From NCBI RefSeq assembly GCF_009363255.1, contig NZ_CP045318.1, positions 3,213,501 to 3,277,500 on the forward strand: 64,000 nt of DNA, given 5' to 3'. This DNA is from Roseivivax sp. THAF197b. GTDB taxonomy: Bacteria; Pseudomonadota; Alphaproteobacteria; Rhodobacterales; Rhodobacteraceae. The first letter of the stretch is position 1. Each line of letters opens with the position of its first letter. The translations under genes and the position numbers were made by a program. Below, piece by piece: positions 8,527 through 15,775 of the stretch. The notes below the pieces were generated by a model that did no database searches, was not told the origin of the DNA, and saw only the letters and a program-made list of their open reading frames with translations.

Positions 8527-10635
8527 CTAAAGTCCGAAACTGCCGTAAGGCATGAAGCGCACGGGATCGCCTGGCGCAATCTCCGCCGCACCGTCGGGCA
8601 GCTCCACCAGCCCTTCCGCCCAGGACAGGCTCGACACCCGGCCCGATCCTTCCGAGGCGAAGACCTCCGCCCGGCCATCGCGCATCCGGGCGCGCAGATA
8701 TTCCCGCCGTCCCGGTTTCTTGCGCTTGGAAAAGGCGGCGGGAACCATGAAGCCCTCGGGCATGTGCCAGCCTGCGCCTGCTAGAAGCGACAGGGCCGGA
8801 CGGGCGAAGATCAGCGTGCAGACAAACGCCGCGACAGGATTGCCCGGCAGACCGAAGGCGGGCGCTCCCTTCCAGAGGCCCAGCGCCAGGGGTCGACCCG
8901 GTTTCAACGCGATACGCCATTCCTGCAAAGCCTCCGCCTCGCGCAGAAGCGCCGAGACATGGTCTTCGTCCCCGGCTGACGCACCGCCCGATGTCAGGAT
9001 CACATCCGCCTCCTCTGCCGCGCGATCCATCGTGGCCCGCAAGGTCGCGCGGTCATCGGGTACACGGCCCAGATCCACGGGCGCATGCCCCCAGCGCGCG
9101 GCGAGGCTCAGAAGCATGGGGCGGTTGGCATCGAAGATCCCGCCCGGCCCCGGCACACCGCCCGGCTCGCAAATCTCGTCGCCGGTGGACAGGACCGCAA
9201 CGCGCAGGCGCGTGCGGACGGGCAGACGCCCCTGCCCGACGGCGGCGGCCAGCGCCAGATCGGGCGCGCGCAGAGATTGACCGGCGCGCAGGACCACCTC
9301 GCCTTCCTTGGCATCCTCGCCCGCCTTGCGCGTGTTGGCTCCCGGCCGCGTGCCCGCGCGAAAGGCGACGCGGCCCCCCGCCGTCGTGCAATCCTCATCG
9401 AGGACGACCGTGTCGACCCCTTCGGGCAGCGCTGCACCGGTCAGAACGCGCAGGGCATGCCCGGGCGGCACGACACCGTCAAAAGGCGCGCCTGCGGCGG
9501 CGCGCCCCTCGACTAGCGGCAGGTCCGCATCACCGGGCGGCAGGCTGGCGGCGGCGAAGCCGTAACCATCAACCGCGGTATTGGGATGTGGTGGGTTCGA
9601 CCGCCGGGCGATGACGTCCCGCGCCAGCACGCGCCCCTCCGCCGCGCCAAGTGCGACCTCGGTCTCACCGGTCACCGGGTGCAGGCGATCCTCCAGCAAG
9701 GCCAGCGCCGCATCCACCGGTGTCCAGTCGACGCCCGGCGGCAGGGCGAAGCAATCGTTCGACAAGGCGGGCGGACGCAGCGGCGTCGCGGCACGGGCCA
9801 GCACGTCTTCATGGCCAAGCCCCAGGATCCATCCCTCCTCCGCATCGCCTTCGCAGAGCCAATCGCGCAGCGTCTCGGCGGGCAGACGTGACAACGCGCG
9901 CGCCAGAATCCGGACCTGCGCGCGGTCGTTGATCTCCTCCGGTTCGGCCTCGGCGGCGACGGTCTTTGCGATCAGCGACGGGAACAGTTCTGCCAGCACG
10001 ATGGGGGTATCCGGCGCCTCGAAAGGGGCAACGGACAGATCGGTCCCGAACCTTTGTCGCAGGCGATGCAGCACCGGCAGACCCAAGAGCGCCTGCGAAC
10101 CGACAGAACCCGTTGTGTAGAGCTTCCAGCAGGGCTGCGCGCGAGGGATCTGCGCCTCCGCTCGGCGTCTCTCGGGCAGGCCGTGGCCATGCCGCTCCGT
10201 GCCGCGTGCGGGCAAATCCGGCGTCGCTTCCGCCTCGGGGCATCCCCAAAACGGCCCGACGCCGGGAAACAGCCCGTTCAGATCGCGGGCCACGGCAAAG
10301 CGGTTATTGGCGTTGTCCGCCTTATCCTCGATACGGTCCGCCAAGGCCGCCCATAATGCGAGGGGATCATCCCCGCCCGTCACCGCGCGCGCAAAGCCGC
10401 GGGGATAGCCGAACGGGAAGTCGAACCCGGCAAGCACCCGCTCGCCCGCCTGAAGCGCGGCCTCGAAACAGTCCGACAGCCACGCTTCGGCCTCGGCCCG
10501 GGTGCGCAGGTAATGGCAGGCCACCCCACCGCCCCGCGCCTCGGCAATCCAGATCGCATCGCGCGCGGGTTTGGCAGGCGACGGCTTGGACCGTGCCGAC
10601 CAGTCGACGACGACAATGCGATCAAATCCCGTCAA
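8527..10635 (-). CDS. moeA: Fusion: N-terminal RNase H-like/unknown domain + MoeA molybdotransferase
   Basis: A 702-residue protein. Residues ~305-702 are MoeA, which inserts molybdate into adenylylated molybdopterin: the catalytic Asp region TAVDGYGF (D356, equivalent to E. coli D59), STGDEI, TSGGASAGDEDH and GLPGNPVAAF. Residues 1-~275 form a separate domain starting IVVVDWSARSKPSP with GFDFPFGYP near 70-78; the VDWSA opening and alternating strands suggest an RNase H/DUF429-like fold, but I cannot name it. The ATG overlaps the mobB stop by 4 bp. It is last in the operon fdhD-mobA-mobB-moeA. Standalone MoeA is about 400 residues, so the extra 300 are unusual. No frameshift is evident. Confidence 0.9.
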   Translation of the reverse strand: MTGFDRIVVVDWSARSKPSPAKPARDAIWIAEARGGGVACHYLRTRAEAEAWLSDCFEAALQAGERVLAGFDFPFGYPRGFARAVTGGDDPLALWAALADRIEDKADNANNRFAVARDLNGLFPGVGPFWGCPEAEATPDLPARGTERHGHGLPERRRAEAQIPRAQPCWKLYTTGSVGSQALLGLPVLHRLRQRFGTDLSVAPFEAPDTPIVLAELFPSLIAKTVAAEAEPEEINDRAQVRILARALSRLPAETLRDWLCEGDAEEGWILGLGHEDVLARAATPLRPPALSNDCFALPPGVDWTPVDAALALLEDRLHPVTGETEVALGAAEGRVLARDVIARRSNPPHPNTAVDGYGFAAASLPPGDADLPLVEGRAAAGAPFDGVVPPGHALRVLTGAALPEGVDTVVLDEDCTTAGGRVAFRAGTRPGANTRKAGEDAKEGEVVLRAGQSLRAPDLALAAAVGQGRLPVRTRLRVAVLSTGDEICEPGGVPGPGGIFDANRPMLLSLAARWGHAPVDLGRVPDDRATLRATMDRAAEEADVILTSGGASAGDEDHVSALLREAEALQEWRIALKPGRPLALGLWKGAPAFGLPGNPVAAFVCTLIFARPALSLLAGAGWHMPEGFMVPAAFSKRKKPGRREYLRARMRDGRAEVFASEGSGRVSSLSWAEGLVELPDGAAEIAPGDPVRFMPYGSFGL

Positions 10636-11135
10636 AGCCCGACCTCTCCGAGGATGAAATCGGCAATGGCGGCGGTGTCGTCCAGATCGAAGACCGGACG
10701 ATCCAATCCTTCCGGCAGCGCGCCCGCGCTGTCCGAGGCGACGGCGCGGATCGTCTCGTCGCCCGGCGCGATCAGGGGCTGACCGGTCTCGGCCCTGTGC
10801 GCTTCGATCTTGGGATGACGGTCGCGCTTGTATCCTTCAACCAGCACCAGATCGACCGGAGCCAGCCGTTCCAGCAGCGCCTCGAGCGTCGGCTCCTCGG
10901 CCCCGCGCAACTCCGTCATCAGGGCGATGCGGTTGCGCGAGGACAGCAGAACCTCCTGCGCGCCGGCATCGCGATGGCGATAGCTGTCCCGCCCCGGATG
11001 ATCGACATCGAAACTGTGATGGGCGTGTTTCACCGTCGAGACGGCAAGCCCCCGCGCGGTGAACTCGGAAACCAGCCGTTCCACGAGCCCCGTCTTGCCG
11101 GAGTTTTTCCAGCCGGTCACACCGTATAGCCTCAT
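10632..11135 (-). CDS. mobB: Molybdopterin-guanine dinucleotide biosynthesis adaptor MobB
   Basis: P-loop GTP-binding protein that assists MobA and MoeA in bis-MGD formation. The 167-residue protein begins MRLYGVTGWKNSGKTGL, with a Walker A at about 7-15, followed by the MobB signature STVKHAHHSFDVDHPGRDS and LVEGYKRDRHPKIE. The start overlaps the mobA stop by 4 bp and the stop overlaps the moeA fusion start by 4 bp, giving tight translational coupling. Full length; nothing missing. Confidence 0.96.
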   Translation of the reverse strand: MRLYGVTGWKNSGKTGLVERLVSEFTARGLAVSTVKHAHHSFDVDHPGRDSYRHRDAGAQEVLLSSRNRIALMTELRGAEEPTLEALLERLAPVDLVLVEGYKRDRHPKIEAHRAETGQPLIAPGDETIRAVASDSAGALPEGLDRPVFDLDDTAAIADFILGEVGL

Positions 11136-11764
11136 GACAAAAGCGCCTCCGCCCGCGCCAGATCCTCCGGCGTGTTCACGTTGAAGAATGGATCGATCCC
11201 GTCCGTCGGAAAGATCGCCTCGCGTCCGTCATGGCGTTCGGTCCAGAGCACGACCTTCTTCAGCCCGTCTGTCAGCGCCGCCCGCAGATCCTCGCGCAGC
11301 GCCACGGGCCAGAGCCCGAAGGTCGGATGACGAATAAGGCCCGATCGCGATTTGCTCTTCGTCTCCGCATCCCCTTTCGTCGCGGCGAGGACAAGCGGAT
11401 GGGTCATGCCTGCGGCCGCAGCGTCGAGTGTTGCCACCAGATCGCGCGGAAAGAACGGCGTGTCGGCGGCCACGGTCACGATGGTCTCCGTGCCCGCCTC
11501 GGCAGCCCAGTCGAGCCCGGCCAGAACGCCCGCCAGCGGTCCGGGATAGTCCGGCAACGTGTCGGGGATGACCGGCAGCCCAAGATCCGAGAACCGCGCA
11601 GGATCGCCATTGGCGTTGAGTGCGATACCGGAGACCTGCCCGCCCAGCCGCTCCAGCACGTGATCGATCAGACGCCCCTCGCCCAGCGGCAGGAGGCCCT
11701 TGTCGCCGCCGCCCATCCGTGTCGCGCGGCCACCCGCGAGGATCACACCGAGGGGCTTGGTCAT
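11132..11764 (-). CDS. mobA: Molybdenum cofactor guanylyltransferase MobA
   Basis: Transfers GMP from GTP to molybdopterin to make MGD for DMSO-reductase-family enzymes such as formate dehydrogenase. The 210-residue protein has the nucleotidyltransferase signature VILAGGRATRMGGGDKGLLP at about 7-26 and a VAADTPFF metal-binding segment. The open frame starts further upstream (11887), but the ATG at 11764 places the signature at the N-terminus as in the family. Downstream mobB overlaps by 4 bp. Genes around it (fdhD, mobB, moeA) define a Moco maturation operon serving formate dehydrogenase. Confidence 0.95.
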   Translation of the reverse strand: MTKPLGVILAGGRATRMGGGDKGLLPLGEGRLIDHVLERLGGQVSGIALNANGDPARFSDLGLPVIPDTLPDYPGPLAGVLAGLDWAAEAGTETIVTVAADTPFFPRDLVATLDAAAAGMTHPLVLAATKGDAETKSKSRSGLIRHPTFGLWPVALREDLRAALTDGLKKVVLWTERHDGREAIFPTDGIDPFFNVNTPEDLARAEALLS

Positions 11765-11825
11765 GACGGTTTCCACGGGCGCAGAAAATGCATCATTTTC
11801 TGGCCGGGATTTTTCAAGAATCCCG

Positions 11826-12716
11826 TCACGCGGCCCCCTTGCGACGGCTCTTGCGGGCCTCTTCGGGCACGCTGGAAGGATCGACATCGCGGATCAGGCG
11901 GTCCGCCCCCGACAGACAGGTGAAGCGCTGCCCGCGCATCCGCCCGATGCAGGTCAGCCCGACCTGGCGCGCGATCTCCACACCCCAGGCGGTGAAGCCC
12001 GAGCGCGAGGCCAGCACCGGGATCCCCATCAGTGCGGTCTTGATCACCATCTCGGAGGTCAGCCGCCCGGTCGTGTAGAGGATCTTGTCGTCCGGGCTGA
12101 CGCCATTGATGAACATCCAGCCCGCGATCTTGTCGACCGCGTTATGCCGCCCGACATCCTCCATGTAGACGAGCGGGCGGTCGCCCTGACACAGCACCGT
12201 GCCATGGATCGCCCCGGCCTCGAGATACAGCGACGGTGTCGTGTTGATCCGCCGCGCGAGCGCATAAAGCCACGAGGTCCGCACCTCGGTCTGCGGCAGG
12301 CTCAGACCTTCGAGCCCTTCCATCATGTCGCCGAAGACGGTGCCCACCGCGCAGCCTGATGTGCGCGTCTTCTTCTTCATCTTCTCCTCGAAGGTGGTGG
12401 CCGAGGCGGTGCGCACCACCACTGTCTCCAACTCCTCGTCGAAGTCGATGCCGGTGACATCCTCACCGTCCGACAGCATGCCCTGATTGCGCAGGAACCC
12501 GACCGCCAGGTATTCGGGGTAATCCCCGATCGTCATCGCCGTGACGATTTCCTGCCCGTTGAGGTAGATCGTCAAAGGCCGCTCCTCGACCACCGGGATG
12601 GTCACCTCCGCCCCGGTCTGGTCGGTGCCGGTGACCGCACGGGTCAGGCCCGTCTGCGCAAGGTCGGGGGCAATGAGATAGGGGACGTCGTCGTCGGTCG
12701 GCTCGGACAATTGCAC
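11826..12716 (-). CDS. fdhD: Formate dehydrogenase sulfurtransferase FdhD, single-Cys variant
   Basis: FdhD moves sulfur from IscS to the Mo centre of formate dehydrogenase. Recognised by VEERPLTIYLNGQEIVTAMT, DYPEYLAVGFLRNQG, GAIHGTVLC and EDVGRHNAVDKIAG. The usual CxxC active-site pair (C121/C124 in E. coli) is reduced to one Cys here, in TSGCAVGTVFGD. Start uncertain: the longest frame begins at TTG 12749 with no ribosome site, GTG 12716 lies two bases after AAGGAA, and TTG 12710 has AGGA at ideal spacing. First gene of the Moco operon, 61 bp before mobA, and divergent from azlC. Confidence 0.92.
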   Translation of the reverse strand: MQLSEPTDDDVPYLIAPDLAQTGLTRAVTGTDQTGAEVTIPVVEERPLTIYLNGQEIVTAMTIGDYPEYLAVGFLRNQGMLSDGEDVTGIDFDEELETVVVRTASATTFEEKMKKKTRTSGCAVGTVFGDMMEGLEGLSLPQTEVRTSWLYALARRINTTPSLYLEAGAIHGTVLCQGDRPLVYMEDVGRHNAVDKIAGWMFINGVSPDDKILYTTGRLTSEMVIKTALMGIPVLASRSGFTAWGVEIARQVGLTCIGRMRGQRFTCLSGADRLIRDVDPSSVPEEARKSRRKGAA

Positions 12717-12771
12717 TTTCCTTCGCTGCGGAATAAGGCCCGGGAGCAAGGGGCGTTTCAGAGGCAGAGTG

Positions 12772-13485
12772 ATGGCGGACAGACCGGCAAAGTCAAGCTA
12801 TCGGCGGGGTGTCGAGGACGGGCTGCCGTTCCTTCTGGTCATCGTGCCCTTCGCACTCCTCTTCGGCGTTCTGGCCACGGAAGCCGGGCTTTCGGTCTTC
12901 GAGGCGCTGTCCTTCTCGGTTGTGGTGATCGCAGGCGCCGCGCAATTCACGGCCTTGCAGCTCATGCAGGACCAGGCGCCTACCATCATCGTGATCCTGT
13001 CGGCGCTGGCGATCAACCTGCGCATGGCGATGTATTCGGCCTCGATCACGCCGTATCTCGGCGGGCTGCCGCTGTGGAAGCGGGCCATCGCGGCCTATTT
13101 CCTCGTCGATCAGACCTATGCCTGCGCCGTCCTCGAATACGAAAAGCAGCCCCATATGCCCCTGCGGGAGCGCTTTGCCTATTTCATGGGGGTAATGACG
13201 CCCATCTGTCCGTTCTGGTACCTGGCCACGATTGCGGGCGCGCTGCTGGGTGAAAGCATTTCGACGGGATACGGCCTCGATTTCGCGCTGCCGATTGCCT
13301 TTCTGGCCATGATCGGGCCGATGCTGCGCACGCCCGCGCATCTCGCGGCGGCCTTCGTGGCGGTGGTGGCGTCGCTGCTGGCCGCAGGCCTGCCCTTCAA
13401 TCTGGGTCTCATGGTGGGCGGCATCGCGGGCATGATCGCCGGGGCCGAGACCGAACGTCGTCTTGGATTGGGGCCCGCGACATGA
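12772..13485 (+). CDS. azlC: AzlC family branched-chain amino acid exporter, large subunit
   Basis: Inner-membrane permease that with AzlD exports branched-chain amino acids. The 237-residue protein has the AzlC core: GLPFLLVIVPFALLFGVLA, the signature VIAGAAQFTALQLM, INLRMAMYSAS and several hydrophobic helices. ATG 12772 was taken; a GTG one codon upstream is possible. The stop overlaps the azlD start by 4 bp. The start faces fdhD across about 55 bp, so the two promoters must overlap. No regulator gene is adjacent. Confidence 0.93.
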   Translation: MADRPAKSSYRRGVEDGLPFLLVIVPFALLFGVLATEAGLSVFEALSFSVVVIAGAAQFTALQLMQDQAPTIIVILSALAINLRMAMYSASITPYLGGLPLWKRAIAAYFLVDQTYACAVLEYEKQPHMPLRERFAYFMGVMTPICPFWYLATIAGALLGESISTGYGLDFALPIAFLAMIGPMLRTPAHLAAAFVAVVASLLAAGLPFNLGLMVGGIAGMIAGAETERRLGLGPAT

Positions 13486-13808
13486 TCGACACCGGAACGC
13501 TCTGGATCGTGATCCTCGCATTGGGCGCGGGCAGCTTCGCGCTGCGCTTCGTCTTTCTGGGACTTGTGGGCGACCGCCCGCTGCCGGGCTGGCTGATGCG
13601 GCATCTGCGCTACACCGCCGTGGCGATCCTGCCCGCCCTGATCGCACCGCTCGTGGTCTGGCCGCGCGCAACCGAGGGCGAACTCGATCCGGTGCGGTTT
13701 GTCGCCGCGATCGCGACGCTGGCGGTGGCCTATTTCACCAAGAACGTGCTGGCGGCCATGATTACCGGTGCGGCGATCCTAGTGGTGGGCCTCGGGCTGC
13801 TGGGATAG
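13482..13808 (+). CDS. azlD: AzlD family branched-chain amino acid exporter, small subunit
   Basis: The 108-residue small partner of AzlC, with three or four membrane helices and the AzlD pattern LRFVFLGLVGDRPLPGWL followed by RYTAVAILPALIAPLVVWP. The ATG at 13482 sits in an ATGA overlap with the azlC stop, so the subunits are translationally coupled. Full length. Confidence 0.92.
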   Translation: MIDTGTLWIVILALGAGSFALRFVFLGLVGDRPLPGWLMRHLRYTAVAILPALIAPLVVWPRATEGELDPVRFVAAIATLAVAYFTKNVLAAMITGAAILVVGLGLLG

Positions 13809-13844
13809 CAGCGCCAAGGCCCCATCAGTGCTGGTGAGGTCCGG

Positions 13845-14522
13845 TCAGTTCTGCGCGCTGACAACCTGGTCGAAGGCCTGGATCGCGTCGGTCTTGTCAT
13901 CGCCGTCATTATCGTAGACGCGCCGCGTCTCGACGCCCGGCAGACGTTCGAAATCCTTCGACAGAGCCAGCGGGAAGAAGGTCTGACCGACCCCCTCGAA
14001 CCCCGGCAATTTCCGCAGAAGGCCCGAGGTCGCCATGGTGCAGAAAGCCTGCGCCACGCGTCCATTGGTGCGCGCCAGTTGCAGCGCCTGCTCGGCCACT
14101 TCGGGGCTCACCTCGATGCGCTGGACGACGACATGATACGTCTCGCGCGCATGAGCCAGCTCATAGAAGCGCGCGATTTCGGGTGTGACGCCGTAAAGGA
14201 CGTCTTCGCGCTCGGCGAGCCGCGAATGCCGGACGCTGCCCGCGGGATCGAAGATCACACGTTCGGAGCCGTTAATCATAAGGCTCGAATGCGCGCCCGC
14301 ACCTGAATTGTTCGACACCATCGTGTAAAGCGTGATGGCGGGCGGGCCATCATGACGATAGGCCGCCTGCGCCACCATTTCGGGGCTCGCATCCGGAGCG
14401 TCCGGGGTGTTGGCCGCGCAGCCCGCAAGCGCGAGGCCAGCAAGGGCGAGGATCAGCGGTGCGGTGAGGCGCCGACCGATCCGGCCCGGTCCGCGACCGG
14501 ACTCAACCGTTGAAGATCGCAA
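13845..14522 (-). CDS. Conserved lipoprotein, unknown function
   Basis: A 225-residue predicted lipoprotein: arginines, a hydrophobic stretch APLILALAGLALAG and lipobox LALAGC (Cys35). The mature part contains NSGAGAHSSLMINGSERVIFDPAGS, reminiscent of DUF4105/papain-like lipoproteins, but I cannot assign a family firmly. A Cys (QAFCTM) and the HSSL His could be catalytic; this is speculation. The only usable start is TTG 14522, which overlaps the end of the COX subunit IV gene by 20 bp, implying cotranscription. It converges with azlD. Confidence 0.78.
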   Translation of the reverse strand: MRSSTVESGRGPGRIGRRLTAPLILALAGLALAGCAANTPDAPDASPEMVAQAAYRHDGPPAITLYTMVSNNSGAGAHSSLMINGSERVIFDPAGSVRHSRLAEREDVLYGVTPEIARFYELAHARETYHVVVQRIEVSPEVAEQALQLARTNGRVAQAFCTMATSGLLRKLPGFEGVGQTFFPLALSKDFERLPGVETRRVYDNDGDDKTDAIQAFDQVVSAQN

Positions 14523-14637
14523 GCAGCACCACCGCCACGAGGATCACGATCACCGTCTTGATCGTGAAGTTGACGAAGCCCTCGAAGGTCTTTTCCTGCT
14601 CGGTGGTGTCCATTTCGCCGTGCTTGTGCTCAGCCAT
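14503..14637 (-). CDS. aa3-type cytochrome c oxidase subunit IV (44 aa)
   Basis: Small single-TM protein of the bacterial aa3 oxidase family (COX4_pro_2 type). It reads MAEHKHGEMDTTEQEKTF, then GFVNFTIKTVIVILVAVVLL and ends AIFNG. The short polar N-terminus, one C-terminal helix and total of 44 residues are all typical of Paracoccus/Rhodobacter subunit IV. The ATG is at 14637 and the stop at 14503. The main oxidase genes are not in the window, so this subunit is encoded apart from them. The lipoprotein gene follows with a 20-bp overlap. Confidence 0.88.
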   Translation of the reverse strand: MAEHKHGEMDTTEQEKTFEGFVNFTIKTVIVILVAVVLLAIFNG

Positions 14638-14731
14638 GTGTCGTTCCTTCCCAGTCACGCGTTTCCCGCGAGATAGCGGATTCGAAAGGCCCTGTCACGG
14701 GCACCCTGCGTCGCAGTTTGCGCTTTCCGCA

Positions 14732-15775
14732 TCAGATCGCGCGAAAGAGCCACGCATCGTTTTCCCCGATGGAGCGCTCCGCCCGGCCCGTGTGCCAAAG
14801 ATGAAGGCAATGGGCCATCGCCTCGACCATGGCGAGCCCGTATTCCGAATCGCCAATGCGCCTTTTGAAGAGCGGCGGGAAGCAGGCGGTGGCGGGCTTC
14901 GGTGTGTCCAGATGACGGTGCAGACGGCCCAGCGCGCCATGGTGGTTGTCGATCAACTGGCGCAGACGGGTGTCGAGACCGGTGAAGGGCAGTTTGTGAC
15001 CACCGAGCACCAGATGGTCGGGCCGGGCATGGGAGCGGAGCCGTTCGCAGGCCTCGATCCAGTCGCCCACGGGATCGGCCTCGGGCTCGGTCGCGTAGAC
15101 CCCGATATTGGAGCTGATCGAGGGCAGGATCTGATCGCCCGCGAGCACCAGATCGTCGTCACGAGACCAAAGCGTGGCATGTTCCGGCGCGTGACCGTTG
15201 CCGATGCGCACATCCCAGTCGCGCCCGCCCGCGCGGATCACATCGCCCTCCTTGATCCGCCGATAACCCAGCGGCAGAGGGTGCACCATGTCGGCGAAAT
15301 TGAAGGGACGGCCCGCTTCGCGCTCGGCGTAGATGCGCGGCTCCATCCCGCAATTGCGCCAGAATTCCAGCGTCTCTGGGGTGGGCACGGATTGCTCGTC
15401 GAGCGTCAGCATCCGCGCCATGAGCATCGCTGTCCGCGTGGTGACCAACTCCGCGCCATGCACCTGACGGAACCAGCCCGCCATGCCCACATGATCGGGG
15501 TGGTGATGGGTCAGGATCACGCGGGTGACGGGCTTGCCCTTGAGGGGCCCCTCCAGGATCGCCTCCCAGATCGCGGTGGTGCGGCGCGAATGCATGCCCG
15601 TATCGACAAGCGTCCAGCCCTCCCCGTCATCCAGCGCGTAGACATTCACGTGATCGAGCGCCATGGGCAGCGGCAGGCGCAGCCACAGGACGCCCTCGGC
15701 CACGGTCACCGCCTCCCCCTCGGCGGGAGGCTCCGCCCAGGGGTACCGGATGCCGACAGCCTTGGCCGCGCTCAT
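14732..15775 (-). CDS. MBL-fold metallo-hydrolase
   Basis: A 347-residue cytoplasmic metallo-beta-lactamase-fold hydrolase. The zinc motif ILTHHHPDHVGMAG is at about 90-103, further His/Asp ligands lie in NGHAPEHATL and LVLAGDQILPS, and a C-terminal helical domain follows the core. The ATG at 15775 overlaps the acyl-CoA dehydrogenase stop by 4 bp, so the two are coupled. The substrate is not evident; a thioesterase or lactonase acting on the dehydrogenase product is possible. The open frame continues upstream inside the dehydrogenase gene and was trimmed to the coupled ATG. Confidence 0.9.
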   Translation of the reverse strand: MSAAKAVGIRYPWAEPPAEGEAVTVAEGVLWLRLPLPMALDHVNVYALDDGEGWTLVDTGMHSRRTTAIWEAILEGPLKGKPVTRVILTHHHPDHVGMAGWFRQVHGAELVTTRTAMLMARMLTLDEQSVPTPETLEFWRNCGMEPRIYAEREAGRPFNFADMVHPLPLGYRRIKEGDVIRAGGRDWDVRIGNGHAPEHATLWSRDDDLVLAGDQILPSISSNIGVYATEPEADPVGDWIEACERLRSHARPDHLVLGGHKLPFTGLDTRLRQLIDNHHGALGRLHRHLDTPKPATACFPPLFKRRIGDSEYGLAMVEAMAHCLHLWHTGRAERSIGENDAWLFRAI

